Shown piece by piece: positions 14,890 through 23,971 of a stretch of DNA of 64,000 bases (position 1 is the stretch's first letter; each line of letters opens with the position of its first letter). Location: NCBI RefSeq assembly GCF_004364645.1, contig NZ_SOAW01000001.1, positions 620,001 through 684,000 on the forward strand, written 5' to 3'. The notes beneath the pieces were generated by a model. It made no database searches and was not told the origin of the DNA. It saw only the letters and a program-made list of their open reading frames with translations. The DNA comes from Naumannella halotolerans (GTDB lineage Bacteria; Actinomycetota; Actinomycetes; Propionibacteriales; Propionibacteriaceae). Both the position numbers and the translations under genes were made by a program.

Positions 14890-15675
14890 GTGAGAAGAGC
14901 CGCCCGCCACATCTTTGTGCGCCATCGCCACAACTGGATCCAGTTGTTCCGCTTTGGCCTCGTCGGCGGTTCCGGAGTGATCGTCAACAACATCGTCTTC
15001 GTGCTCGCCAGCAAGATCCTCGGTCACCGCAACGACGACATCGTCTTCGGGATCCCGTTCACCGAGTTCAACCTGCGCTGGCAGTTGGTCTTCTCCATCA
15101 TTGCCTTCATCGTGGCGAACCTGTGGAACTTCCAGCTCAACCGGACCTGGACCTTCAACAGCGCCAAACACGCCAGGTGGTTCAAGGAGTACTGGCCGTT
15201 CATGGCGGTCGGTTTCGGGGCGCAGATCGTGACGATGCTGATCGAGACGCTCTTCATCAACCCGACATCGCCGCTGTACCAACTGCTGCCGCCGACGATC
15301 TTCACCGGGGAATCGGGCTTCACCAACCGCTTCTACTGGGCGCACCTGATCGCGATCATCATCACCGTGCCGATCACCTTCGTGCTGAACAAGCTGTGGA
15401 CCTTCTCCGCGGTCCGCCGCAAACCCGACAGCGCGCCGGTGCCGATGGTGGCACCGGTGGTGGCACCGGAACTGGCCGCCGAGGATCCCGAGGTCGCCGA
15501 ACGTACCGACCTCGACGGGGTGGCAGCACCGCAGACCGATCCGGCACGCAGGTCCACCGATGCGAGGCCCAGGTCCACCGATCACGGGCCTACCGGCGCA
15601 GCAGACAGGAACACCCCATCGGCCGAGCCGGAGAACCCGGTCACCGCCGGTGCCGAGGACGCAGAGCGAGGCTGA
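14890..15675 (+). CDS. GtrA-family membrane protein
   Basis: A 261-residue protein with four predicted membrane helices in its first 175 residues and the GtrA signature (LFRFGLVGGSGVIVNN, then ANLWNFQLNRTWTF and LNKLWTF). GtrA proteins are thought to flip or accept undecaprenyl- or decaprenyl-linked sugars for cell-surface glycans. The last 85 residues are a Pro/Ala/Thr/Glu-rich disordered tail, longer than usual. The GTG at 14890 is preceded by TAGGCT ten bases away and by no Shine-Dalgarno, which fits a leaderless transcript. It ends four bases before smc and is probably co-transcribed with it. Confidence 0.85.
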   Translation: MRRAARHIFVRHRHNWIQLFRFGLVGGSGVIVNNIVFVLASKILGHRNDDIVFGIPFTEFNLRWQLVFSIIAFIVANLWNFQLNRTWTFNSAKHARWFKEYWPFMAVGFGAQIVTMLIETLFINPTSPLYQLLPPTIFTGESGFTNRFYWAHLIAIIITVPITFVLNKLWTFSAVRRKPDSAPVPMVAPVVAPELAAEDPEVAERTDLDGVAAPQTDPARRSTDARPRSTDHGPTGAADRNTPSAEPENPVTAGAEDAERG

Positions 15676-15678
15676 TCG

Positions 15679-18600
15679 ATGTACCTCAAGTCGTTGACCC
15701 TCCGCGGGTTCAAGTCCTTCGCCTCGGCGACCGCGCTGCACTTCGAACCGGGCATCACCTGTGTGGTCGGACCCAACGGTTCCGGCAAGTCCAATGTGGT
15801 CGACGCGCTGTCCTGGGTGATGGGTGAACAGGGCGCCAAATCCCTGCGCGGCGGCAAGATGGAGGACGTCATCTTCGCCGGAACGTCCGGGCGGGCACCG
15901 CTGGGCCGGGCCGAGGTCGAGTTGACCATCGACAACACCGACGGGGCACTGCCGATCGACTACACCGAGGTGACGATCAAACGGACCATGTTCCGCAGTG
16001 GCGGCTCCGACTACCAGATCAACGGGCAGAACGCCCGCCTGCTCGACGTCCAGGAACTGCTCAGCGACTCCGGCATCGGCCGGGAGATGCACGTGATCGT
16101 CGGCCAGGGACAGCTCGACTCGATCCTGCAGGCCACCCCGGAGGGACGCCGCGGTTTCGTCGAGGAGGCCGCCGGTGTGCTGAAGCACCGCAAGCGCCGG
16201 GAGAAGGCGGTCCGCAAACTCGAGTCCACCGAGGGCAATCTGCACCGGCTGAACGACCTGCTGGAGGAGGTGCGGCGACAGCTCAAACCCCTCGGTCGGC
16301 AGGCCGCCGTCGCCCGCAAGGCCGCGGTGATCCAGGCCGAGGTACGTGATGCGCGCGCCCGCCTGCTGGCCGACGACCTGGTCCAGGCAGAACTCGCCAT
16401 GGCCTCCGACCTGGCCGATGAGGCCGCAGCCAGGCAGGAGCGGGCACGACTGGAGGCTGCATTGGAGGAGGCCCGCAATGCCGAGGCCGAGGCCGAGGAG
16501 CAGTTGCGGTTGGGCCGTCCCCGGCTGGCCGCGGCGCAGGAGGCCTGGTACGACATGTCGGCACTGCGGGAACGGGTCTCCACCACCAGCTCGATCGCTC
16601 GTGAGCGGGTACGCAACGCCGCCGGTGCCGCCGAACCGGCCACCCCGACCGGCCGTGATCCCGACGAACTGGAACGGCAGGCCGAGTCGGTCGCCGCGCA
16701 GGAGCGGCAACTGGCCGAGGAGGTGGCCGCCGCCGATGCCGCACTGAAGGACGCCACCTTGGCCCGGACCGATGCCGAGGCCGCCCATGCCGCGGAGGAG
16801 AAGCGGTACGCCTCGCTGGTCCGCGCCGCCGCCGACCGGCGGGAGGGCCTCGCCCGGTTGCAGGGGCAGGTGGCGTCGCTGAGCAGCCGTCTGGAAGCAG
16901 CCGATGCCGAACTGGGGCGTCTGGCCGAAGTGCGTGCCGATGCGCTGGCCCGGGCCGAGAAGGCAAAGAACGAGTTCCGTTCCGTCGAGGCCGAGGTGGC
17001 CAAGATGTCGGCCGGCGAGGAGGGGCTGGACGCCGAACACGAGGAGGCCACCGCAGCCCTGACCGAGATCGAGTCGCAGATCGCCGAACTCGACCGGACC
17101 GAGCGGGCGGCCGGCTCGGAGAAGGCCGCCGCCCAGGCCCGGGTGGAGGCGCTGCGGCTGGGCCTGGACCGCAAGGACGCCGGCGCCGCGCTGCTCGCCG
17201 CTGCGGACAAGCTCGACGGGGTGCGCGGCGCGCTGGCCTCGCTGATCACGATCGAATCCGGGTACGAGAAGGCCGTCTCGGCCGCCCTCGGCGCAGCCGC
17301 CGATGCGATCGGCGTCGACGACCTGGACGCCGCTGCTGCGGCGTTGCAACACCTGAAACGAGAGGACCTCGGCCGAGCGACCCTCTTGCTCGCCGGCCCG
17401 GCCGGCGATCAGCGGGCCGAGGACCTCGGCCCGTTGCCCGACGGCGCCCGCCGCGCGCTGGACCTGATCACCGCCGACGACGACCTCCGGCCGGCACTGC
17501 GACGACTGCTCGGATCGACCGTCGTGATCGACGATGCCGAGCACGCCCAGCGGCTGCTCGCCGGTCGTCCGGAGCTGACGGCTGTGACCGCCGAGGGTGA
17601 CATCTACTCCAGCTGGTTCGCCGCCGGCGGCTCGCAGTCCAAGCAGTCGCTGATCGAGGCGCAGTCGGCCGTCGACGACGCCGAGGCCGCCCTGACCGAG
17701 GCCGGACATGCGCTGGACCGGGTGAAGTTCGCCCGCCCCGAGCTCGATGCCCGCCGCGCCGAGGCCGCTGAACGGGTGGAGGCCGCCCTGGACCGGTTGC
17801 ACGCCTCCGATGCCGAGATGGCCGCGGTGGCCGAACAGCTCGGCCGGCTCGGCGCGGTCTCCCGGTCCGCCGGTGAGGAGGCCGACCGGGCCGGCCGATC
17901 GATCGAGGCGGCCGAGAACTCCCGGGAGCAGAACTCGACCGCTCTGGCCGAGCTGAGACAGCGGCTGGAGCTGGCCTCTGCCGAGGCCGAGGACGTGGAG
18001 GAGGCCGATCCGGCCGAACGGGACCGGTTGGGTGAGCTGGCCCGGGCCGCCCGTACCGCCGAGATGGAATCCCGCCTGGCCCTGCGTACCGTCGAGGAAC
18101 GCGCGCGCGGACTGGCCGGACGATCCGACTCGCTGCGCCGTGCCGCCCAGTCCGAACGTGCCAGCCGGGCGCGCGCGGAGGAACGCCGCCGGGCACTGCT
18201 GCGCGAGGCCGAGGTCGCCGCCGCCGTGGAGACCGCCTGTGGCTGGATCGCCCGGCAGGTGGAGATCGCCCGGGAGGCCGCCGCGGCCGAACGCAGTGCG
18301 GCCGAACGCGAACATGCCGAGGCCGACACCGTCGTCGGTCAGGCCCGGCAACGCTCCCGCGAGTTCGCCGCCGAACTGGAGAAGCTGGTCGACGCGGTGC
18401 ATCGCGACGAGCTGGCCCGCGCCCAGCAGCGGATGCGGGTGGAGGCGTTGCAGACCAAGGCGCTGGAGGAACTCGGGATCGAGGCCGCCACCCTGGCCGC
18501 CGAGTACGGCCCCGACCAGCCGGTGCCGGTGCTCACCCGCCCCGACGGCTCCGCGCTCACCGAGGACGACGAGCAGCCCGAGCCGGTGCCGTTCGTCCGT

Positions 18601-19251
18601 GACGAGCAGAGCAAGCGGCTGCGTTCGGCGGAACGGGCGCTGAACCAGCTGGGCAAGGTGAACCCGCTGGCCCTGGAGGAGTTCGATGCGATGCAGGAAC
18701 GGCATGCGTTCCTGGCCGAGCAACTGGACGACCTGAGGAAGACCCGGGCCGACCTGGCCGAGATCATCGACGAGGTCGACGCCCGGGTGCAGCAGGTGTT
18801 CACCGAGGCCTATGCCGATGTCGAGACCGCCTTCTCCCGGGTGTTCGCCCGGCTGTTCCCCGGCGGTGAGGGACGGCTGGTGCTGACCGACCCGAATGAC
18901 ATGTTGACCACCGGGATCGACGTCGAGGCCCGCCCGCCGGGCAAGAAGGTGAAGCGGCTGTCGCTGCTCTCCGGTGGCGAACGCTCCCTGGTGGCGGTCG
19001 CCTTCCTGGTCGCGCTGTTCATCGCCCGGCCGAGCCCGTTCTACATCCTCGACGAGGTCGAGGCGGCACTCGACGACACCAACCTCGGACGACTGCTGGA
19101 GCTGTACGAGGAACTGCGGGAGAACTCGCAGTTGCTGGTGATCACCCACCAGAAGCGGACGATGGAGATCGCCGATGCGTTGTACGGGGTGACCATGCGC
19201 GGTGACGGGGTGTCGATGGTGATCAGTCAGCGGCTGGACAAGAGCGCCTAG
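15679..19251 (+). CDS. smc: Chromosome segregation protein SMC
   Basis: A 1190-residue structural-maintenance-of-chromosomes ATPase, normal length. Walker A is GPNGSGKSN at 31-39. The Q-loop region SDSGIGREMH follows, then two coiled-coil arms rich in Ala, Glu and Arg around a hinge (about 490-650, with GVRGALASLITIESGYEKAV). The signature LSGGERS is near 1097 and Walker B YILDEVEAALDD near 1120. It forms the bacterial condensin with ScpA and ScpB and organises the chromosome for segregation; those partners are not in the window. The ATG at 15679 lies just after gtrA. Very long open frames on the opposite strand are codon-bias shadows. Confidence 0.98.
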   Translation: MYLKSLTLRGFKSFASATALHFEPGITCVVGPNGSGKSNVVDALSWVMGEQGAKSLRGGKMEDVIFAGTSGRAPLGRAEVELTIDNTDGALPIDYTEVTIKRTMFRSGGSDYQINGQNARLLDVQELLSDSGIGREMHVIVGQGQLDSILQATPEGRRGFVEEAAGVLKHRKRREKAVRKLESTEGNLHRLNDLLEEVRRQLKPLGRQAAVARKAAVIQAEVRDARARLLADDLVQAELAMASDLADEAAARQERARLEAALEEARNAEAEAEEQLRLGRPRLAAAQEAWYDMSALRERVSTTSSIARERVRNAAGAAEPATPTGRDPDELERQAESVAAQERQLAEEVAAADAALKDATLARTDAEAAHAAEEKRYASLVRAAADRREGLARLQGQVASLSSRLEAADAELGRLAEVRADALARAEKAKNEFRSVEAEVAKMSAGEEGLDAEHEEATAALTEIESQIAELDRTERAAGSEKAAAQARVEALRLGLDRKDAGAALLAAADKLDGVRGALASLITIESGYEKAVSAALGAAADAIGVDDLDAAAAALQHLKREDLGRATLLLAGPAGDQRAEDLGPLPDGARRALDLITADDDLRPALRRLLGSTVVIDDAEHAQRLLAGRPELTAVTAEGDIYSSWFAAGGSQSKQSLIEAQSAVDDAEAALTEAGHALDRVKFARPELDARRAEAAERVEAALDRLHASDAEMAAVAEQLGRLGAVSRSAGEEADRAGRSIEAAENSREQNSTALAELRQRLELASAEAEDVEEADPAERDRLGELARAARTAEMESRLALRTVEERARGLAGRSDSLRRAAQSERASRARAEERRRALLREAEVAAAVETACGWIARQVEIAREAAAAERSAAEREHAEADTVVGQARQRSREFAAELEKLVDAVHRDELARAQQRMRVEALQTKALEELGIEAATLAAEYGPDQPVPVLTRPDGSALTEDDEQPEPVPFVRDEQSKRLRSAERALNQLGKVNPLALEEFDAMQERHAFLAEQLDDLRKTRADLAEIIDEVDARVQQVFTEAYADVETAFSRVFARLFPGGEGRLVLTDPNDMLTTGIDVEARPPGKKVKRLSLLSGGERSLVAVAFLVALFIARPSPFYILDEVEAALDDTNLGRLLELYEELRENSQLLVITHQKRTMEIADALYGVTMRGDGVSMVISQRLDKSA

Positions 19252-19297
19252 GGTCGCTCTCGGCAGCCATGGCGGCCGGCTTCCGGACAGGTACGCA

Positions 19298-19314
19298 CCG
19301 GTTGTGACAACCGG
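19298..19314. promoter_or_regulatory. Perfect 17-base palindrome after smc
   Basis: CCGGTTGTGACAACCGG is an 8-1-8 perfect inverted repeat, 46 bases after the smc stop and 130 bases before the small membrane protein gene. It may be a repressor site for that gene; as a terminator the loop would be too small. Confidence 0.4.
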
Positions 19315-19444
19315 ACAACCGCCGCTACCGAATCGTTGTGAATCCCACAGGCGTAGTTCTTCGATTCGCGTGTCAGACTGGATGGCGGAGGCCGGTGGCA
19401 CGGCCGCCCACTTCCCTTCAGAACGCCGCCGGAGGAACATCATC

Positions 19445-19681
19445 ATGCACGTCATCGAGTGGACATTCGTCTACCTCATCATCAGCGCCCTCGTCGCCGG
19501 GGGAGTTCTCGCCGTGGTCGCCATCGGTATGCAGGGAAAGCTCCGCGAGCGCTTCCCGAAGGTAGCCGACCGCCTGGCCCGTACCGCCCAGGCGCTGAAC
19601 GGCGACGGCGAACCGCCGGCCAAGTTCGAGCGCTTCGTGGAGAAGGCCTCGCAGTACCAGCAGCGCGTCCGTACCCACTGA
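19445..19681 (+). CDS. Small membrane protein of unknown function
   Basis: A 78-residue protein with one hydrophobic helix (residues 8-28, FVYLIISALVAGGVLAVVAI) followed by a basic, helical cytoplasmic part (LRERFPKVADRLARTAQAL). The ATG follows a good GGAGGAA site. I do not recognise a family. It lies alone between smc and ftsY, with a palindrome in its upstream region. It could be a membrane-bound regulator or stress peptide, but nothing in the sequence decides this. Confidence 0.7.
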   Translation: MHVIEWTFVYLIISALVAGGVLAVVAIGMQGKLRERFPKVADRLARTAQALNGDGEPPAKFERFVEKASQYQQRVRTH

Positions 19682-19805
19682 CCCGAAGCCACCCCGGCCC
19701 GTGTCCCACGGGTCCACCGGGGCGCCCGGTCGCCACGCGGTCGGGCGCTTCGCCGTACCTGCTGCCGGTTGGCCAGCCGATGAGAACAGTTCCTAGGATG
19801 GGCCC

Positions 19806-20999
19806 GTGGATCTGACCATCATTCTTCTCATCGTCCTCGCCCTCGGCCTGGTCGCGGTCGGCGTCGGTGCCGTCGCGGCCCGGCGGCAGGCGATCGCCAC
19901 CCGGGAACGGGCCGAGCTGGAGGCCAAGCAGGCCGAACAGGCCGCATCCGGTGGGACCGCCACCGCCGAGCCGTCGACCGAGGCACCGGAGCGGCCGACC
20001 GACGAACCGGTGGTCGAAGAGGAGAGCGTCGTCGACGAACCGGCGGTCGCCGCACCGGAACTCGACACCCCCGAAACCCCGCGGACCCGGCTGCAGCGTC
20101 TGCGCGCCCGGCTCGCTCGCTCCGACAACCCGCTGTCGAAGGCGATGCTTACTCTGCTCTCGGGCAAGCAGTTGGACGAGGAGACCTGGGAGGACTTCGA
20201 GGACACCTTGCTGACCGCCGACCTCGGCGTCGGGCCGACCACCCAGCTCACCGAGCGGCTGCGGCAGCGGTTCACCGTGGACGGGGTGACCGATCCCGAG
20301 CAGGCGCGGAACATCCTGCGGGAGGAACTGCTCACCCTGATCGGGCCCGACAGTGATCGCAGCATCAACACCGCCGGTGAGCCCGGTGTGGTGATGGTCG
20401 TCGGTGTGAACGGGACCGGCAAGACCACCACCGTCGGCAAGCTCGCCCGGGTGCTGGTGGCCGAGGATGCCGACGTGCTGCTGGGCGCCGCCGACACCTT
20501 CCGCGCCGCCGCCGCCGAGCAGCTCGCCACCTGGGGTGAGCGGGTCGGCGTACCGACGGTGCGGGGCGAGGAGGCGGCCGATCCGGCCTCGGTGGCCTTC
20601 GAAGCGGTGAAGGTGGGCAAGGAGAACGGTGTCGATGTGGTGCTGATCGACACCGCCGGCCGGTTGCACACCAAGACCGGCCTGATGGACGAGCTGGGCA
20701 AGGTCAAGCGGGTGATCGAACGCCAGGCCCCGGTGAGCGAGGTGCTGCTGGTGATCGACGCCACCACCGGGCAGAACGGGCTCACCCAGGCCCGGATCTT
20801 CTCCGAGGTGGTCGACGTCACCGGGGTGGTGTTGACCAAACTGGACGGTTCGGCCAAGGGCGGGATCATCGTCCAGATCCAGAACGAACTCGGCGTGCCG
20901 GTGAAGTTGGTCGGCCTGGGGGAGGGCGCCGACGACCTGGCCCCGTTCGACCCGGAGATGTTCGTCGACGCCCTGCTCGACACCGCCAAAGCCTCCTGA
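19806..20999 (+). CDS. ftsY: Signal recognition particle receptor FtsY
   Basis: A 397-residue SRP receptor. It has an N-terminal membrane helix (residues 3-24), an acidic Ala/Glu/Pro-rich linker to about 90, then the NG GTPase domain: G1 GVNGTGKTTTVGK near 200, DTFRAAAAEQLATW, G3 DTAGRLHTK, G4 TKLDGSAKGG and the closing GLGEGADDLAPFDPE. It docks ribosome-SRP complexes at the membrane by forming a GTPase pair with Ffh, which is encoded 3 kb downstream. GTG start at 19806. The DUF1345 gene follows one base after the stop. Confidence 0.97.
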   Translation: MDLTIILLIVLALGLVAVGVGAVAARRQAIATRERAELEAKQAEQAASGGTATAEPSTEAPERPTDEPVVEEESVVDEPAVAAPELDTPETPRTRLQRLRARLARSDNPLSKAMLTLLSGKQLDEETWEDFEDTLLTADLGVGPTTQLTERLRQRFTVDGVTDPEQARNILREELLTLIGPDSDRSINTAGEPGVVMVVGVNGTGKTTTVGKLARVLVAEDADVLLGAADTFRAAAAEQLATWGERVGVPTVRGEEAADPASVAFEAVKVGKENGVDVVLIDTAGRLHTKTGLMDELGKVKRVIERQAPVSEVLLVIDATTGQNGLTQARIFSEVVDVTGVVLTKLDGSAKGGIIVQIQNELGVPVKLVGLGEGADDLAPFDPEMFVDALLDTAKAS

Positions 21000-21000
21000 G

Positions 21001-21678
21001 ATGAGCCCCGCCGCCGCAGGTCGGACCCGCGTCCCGCCTGCCGAACGGCTGCGGTCGGAGAACGTGCGGGGTTACGGCGCGGCACTGGTATCGAGCCTGA
21101 CCTTCGTGGTCATTGGCACCCTGCTCGCGGTCGCGGTTCCTGCGGCGGCGCGATACGTCCTGGTGCTCGGCCCGTTCACGGTCTGGATCCTGCTCACGGT
21201 GGCCCAGGTGGTCATGCTGCTGGTCGCCTTCCGCGGACTGCGCGGAGAGGAACTGCGGCTGGCGGCGGTGCAGGGACGGCGGAGCAAACCGGGCGGACTG
21301 CTCGGCCCGGTCACCCCGGCGCTGCTGGCGGTGATCGCCGTGTTCTTGCTGATCGCCTTGCCCCAGATTCGGGTCGTCACCGCGATGGTGCCGTTGGCCC
21401 TGGTGCTGGTGATCTGCTGCTGGGTGAACATCATGGTCCATTTCGCCCTCGAGTACGCCGAGATGGATCCGGCGCAGGTGAGGTTCCCCGAGGACCGTGC
21501 CGACCGCCCGTTCAGTGACTACGTCTATCTCGCCTTTGCCGTCCAGAGCACCTTCGGCACCACCGATGTGGAGATGCGCAGTCCTCAGGTGCGCAAGCGG
21601 GTGACCACCCAGGGGATGATCGCCTTCACCTACAACACCCTGATCGTGACCATGATCATCACCTTGATCATCGGGTGA
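21001..21678 (+). CDS. DUF1345 family membrane protein
   Basis: A 225-residue protein with about five membrane helices. The C-terminal half has the DUF1345 pattern: MVHFALEYAEMD, then FSDYVYLAFAVQSTFGTTDVEM, RKRVTTQGMIAFTYNTLIV. The function of this family is unknown. The ATG follows the ftsY stop by one base, so translation is probably coupled. A hairpin-rich, gene-free stretch of 175 bases follows. Confidence 0.85.
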   Translation: MSPAAAGRTRVPPAERLRSENVRGYGAALVSSLTFVVIGTLLAVAVPAAARYVLVLGPFTVWILLTVAQVVMLLVAFRGLRGEELRLAAVQGRRSKPGGLLGPVTPALLAVIAVFLLIALPQIRVVTAMVPLALVLVICCWVNIMVHFALEYAEMDPAQVRFPEDRADRPFSDYVYLAFAVQSTFGTTDVEMRSPQVRKRVTTQGMIAFTYNTLIVTMIITLIIG

Positions 21679-21854
21679 TCCAGGATCCGGTGCGAGGATC
21701 TGCCGCCGGTGGCCGGGATCGGCTCGACGGTGGAGCTGGTTCGCTCCGTCAGCGGCCCGAGCCCGAGTCGTCGAAGCGCGGTGTCTGAATCGAGTGGAGA
21801 CCAATTCTGCTGAGCCGGTCCGGGGCTGCGCGGCCGCTCCGGGCGGCGTCCCGA

Positions 21855-22328
21855 TCAGTTGTCGGGGCCGGCGGTGACCCGGGCCCGATGGCGCACCGGG
21901 AAGTTCACCGAGTTGGCGATGAAGCACCAGTCATGGGCAAGCTCATGGGCGGCCCGGGCGGCGTCGAGCATCGACGCCTCGGCGACGGTGACCTCCGGAT
22001 GCAGGATCGCTTCGGTGAAGTGGCCACCGTTGCCCTGCTGCAGCATCGTCGCGCTGGCGTGATCGGTGTAGCCGGTGACGACCACCCCGGCGCTGACACA
22101 GGCGTGCAGGTAACTCAGCAGGTGACACTGGCTGAGCGCGGCGAGCAGCAGTTCCTCGGGATTCCAGCGAGTCGCGTCACCGCGGAACGGTACGTCGGCC
22201 GAGCCCAGCAACAGCGGTTTGCCGTCGGTCTCGACGGTCACCTCGCGGGCGTAGTCGCGGTAGCCGCTGGTACCGCTGCCCCGATCCCCGGTCCAGGTGA
22301 CCGTGAGCCGGTAGGAGTGCTCGCCCAT
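21855..22328 (-). CDS. OsmC/Ohr-family peroxide-reducing protein
   Basis: A 157-residue protein of the OsmC fold. The two conserved cysteines are in LSQCHLLSYLHAC (near residue 68) and DWCFIANSVNFPV (near 135); this spacing fits the thiol-dependent reduction of organic hydroperoxides. It is leftward and convergent with the DUF1345 gene. The first cysteine is followed by His where Ohr proteins have more hydrophobic residues, so it is nearer to the OsmC-like YhfA group than to Ohr. Confidence 0.85.
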   Translation of the reverse strand: MGEHSYRLTVTWTGDRGSGTSGYRDYAREVTVETDGKPLLLGSADVPFRGDATRWNPEELLLAALSQCHLLSYLHACVSAGVVVTGYTDHASATMLQQGNGGHFTEAILHPEVTVAEASMLDAARAAHELAHDWCFIANSVNFPVRHRARVTAGPDN

Positions 22329-22415
22329 GACCGCACCCTAGCGGTGGCGCCCATCGGCTGAACCGACTGATCGAGCTCGGGATCGGTCCCCGTCCTGAGC
22401 GGCCACGGGTACGAC

Positions 22416-22447
22416 GAGGGCCCCGCACCGAACGGTGCGGGGCCCTC
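22416..22447 (-). terminator. Terminator of the MHS transporter gene
   Basis: GAGGGCCCCGCACC at 22416-22429 pairs perfectly with 22434-22447 around a GAAC loop: a 14-base stem, 17 bases after the transporter stop. There is no T tract. Confidence 0.8.
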
Positions 22448-22464
22448 GGCTGCGAGCTTGCGGC

Positions 22465-23802
22465 TCAGCCGACGTTGTCCTCATAGGCCAGGTCGCGGGT
22501 CTCCTTGGTCAGGAACAGCGAGATCATGGTCAGCACCGCCGCACCGGTCAGGTAGAGACCGACCAGGAACGGGCTGCCGGCGCCGAGGCCCCACAGGTAC
22601 ACCGAGATGAACGGAGCCAGGGCGGCGCCCAGGATCGACGACACGTTGTAGCTGACCGCCGAACCGGTGTAGCGCACATTGGTCGGGAACATCTCCGGCA
22701 GCAGCGCCCCCATCGGTCCGAAGGTGAGCCCCATCAGGGTGAAGCCGAGGATCAGCAGCGCCAGCACACCCGGGGTGCCGCCGCCGAACAGCGGTACCCA
22801 GAGGAAACCGAAGACACCGATGGCGGCGGTGATCACCATCAGCGACTTGCGCCGACCGAAGCGCTCGGCCAGCGGGCCGGCGACCAGGACGAAGATCCCG
22901 AAGAAGACCACGCCGATGATCATCATCAGCAAGAAGGTGGTCCGGGTGTAACCGAGGCCGGGTACGGCTGCATCCACCGCGCGGGTGCCGTAGGTCAGGG
23001 TGAAGGTGGTCAACAGGTAGAACAGCACATAGGTCGCGAGCATGTTGAACGTACCCAGCACGGTCGGGCCCAGGTACTTGCTGAGCACCACGCCCAGCGG
23101 CACCGAGGTGACCTTGTCCTGCTCCTGGACTCGCTGGAAGGCCGGCGACTCGACCAGCTTCAGCCGTACCCACAGGCCCAGGGCCACCATCGCCGCGCTG
23201 GCCAGGAACGGGACCCGCCAACCCCAGGCGGCGAACATCTCCGGGGCGAAGGTCGAGGACAGGACCAGGAAGAAGACATTGGCCAGGATGAAGCCGATCG
23301 GGGCTCCCAGCTGGGGGAAGGTGCCGTAGATCGCGCGCTTGCCCTGCGGGGCGTTCTCGGTGGCCAGCAGGGCAGCGCCGGACCACTCACCGCCCAGGCC
23401 GATGCCCTGGAAGAAGCGCATGATCACCAGCAGGGTCGGCGCCGCCACCTCCCAACCCGGGGTCAGTGCGGTCGGCAGGCAGCCGATCAGGAAGGTGGCG
23501 ATACCCATCGTCAGCAACGAACCGATCAGGGTCGCCTTGCGGCCGATCCGGTCACCCAGGTGGCCGAAGACGATCGAGCCGAGAGGCCGGGCGATGAAGG
23601 CCACGCCGAAGACGGCGAAGGACTGCAACTGGGCCGTGGTCTCGGTCGCATGCGGGAAGAACAGAGCCGGGAAGACGAGCACCGCCGCAGTTGCGTAGAT
23701 GTAGAAGTCGTAGAATTCGATCGATGTGCCGACCAGGGAGGCGAAGATCACCCTGCCGCGCTTGTTCACCGGCGCCGTAGCCGATGCAGACGTTTCCGTC
23801 AC
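22465..23802 (-). CDS. MFS transporter, metabolite:H+ symporter (MHS) family
   Basis: A 445-residue, twelve-helix permease. MHS-type marks include the N-terminal ASLVGTSIEFYDFYIY, GSIVFGHLGDRIGRK (loop 2-3 motif), RFFQGIGLGGEWSGAALLATENAP and AERFGRRKSLM in the central loop. Relatives import proline/betaine, shikimate, citrate or dicarboxylates with protons; the substrate cannot be read here. The GTG at 23802 has a GGAAGG site at good spacing; the longer frame to 23907 is rejected for lack of one. The gene is divergent from ffh. Confidence 0.88.
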   Translation of the reverse strand: MTETSASATAPVNKRGRVIFASLVGTSIEFYDFYIYATAAVLVFPALFFPHATETTAQLQSFAVFGVAFIARPLGSIVFGHLGDRIGRKATLIGSLLTMGIATFLIGCLPTALTPGWEVAAPTLLVIMRFFQGIGLGGEWSGAALLATENAPQGKRAIYGTFPQLGAPIGFILANVFFLVLSSTFAPEMFAAWGWRVPFLASAAMVALGLWVRLKLVESPAFQRVQEQDKVTSVPLGVVLSKYLGPTVLGTFNMLATYVLFYLLTTFTLTYGTRAVDAAVPGLGYTRTTFLLMMIIGVVFFGIFVLVAGPLAERFGRRKSLMVITAAIGVFGFLWVPLFGGGTPGVLALLILGFTLMGLTFGPMGALLPEMFPTNVRYTGSAVSYNVSSILGAALAPFISVYLWGLGAGSPFLVGLYLTGAAVLTMISLFLTKETRDLAYEDNVG

Positions 23803-23971
23803 CTGCCTGTACCTTCCAACAATGATGGACCGGGCACATACGGCCCAGTGGCGGGAATCGTTCCCGCAAGCCCGTAGATAGTGCACCTCCGCATACCGGA
23901 TTGTCACGTCCCAGTTGCCGGACGGGTAGGATGGGGCGCTGAATCACCATCTCTGACCGCTCGAGGGAACC

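Noticed and set aside
14884-19455. A 1523-residue open frame on the minus strand opposite smc
   Set aside because: It is the shadow of smc caused by high GC and codon bias: very Gly/Leu/Gln/His/Arg-rich, with no domain, while smc on the plus strand is certain.
22435-23877. A 480-residue plus-strand frame opposite the MHS transporter
   Set aside because: It mirrors the transporter codons (Gln/Arg/Glu/His-rich) and has no family features.
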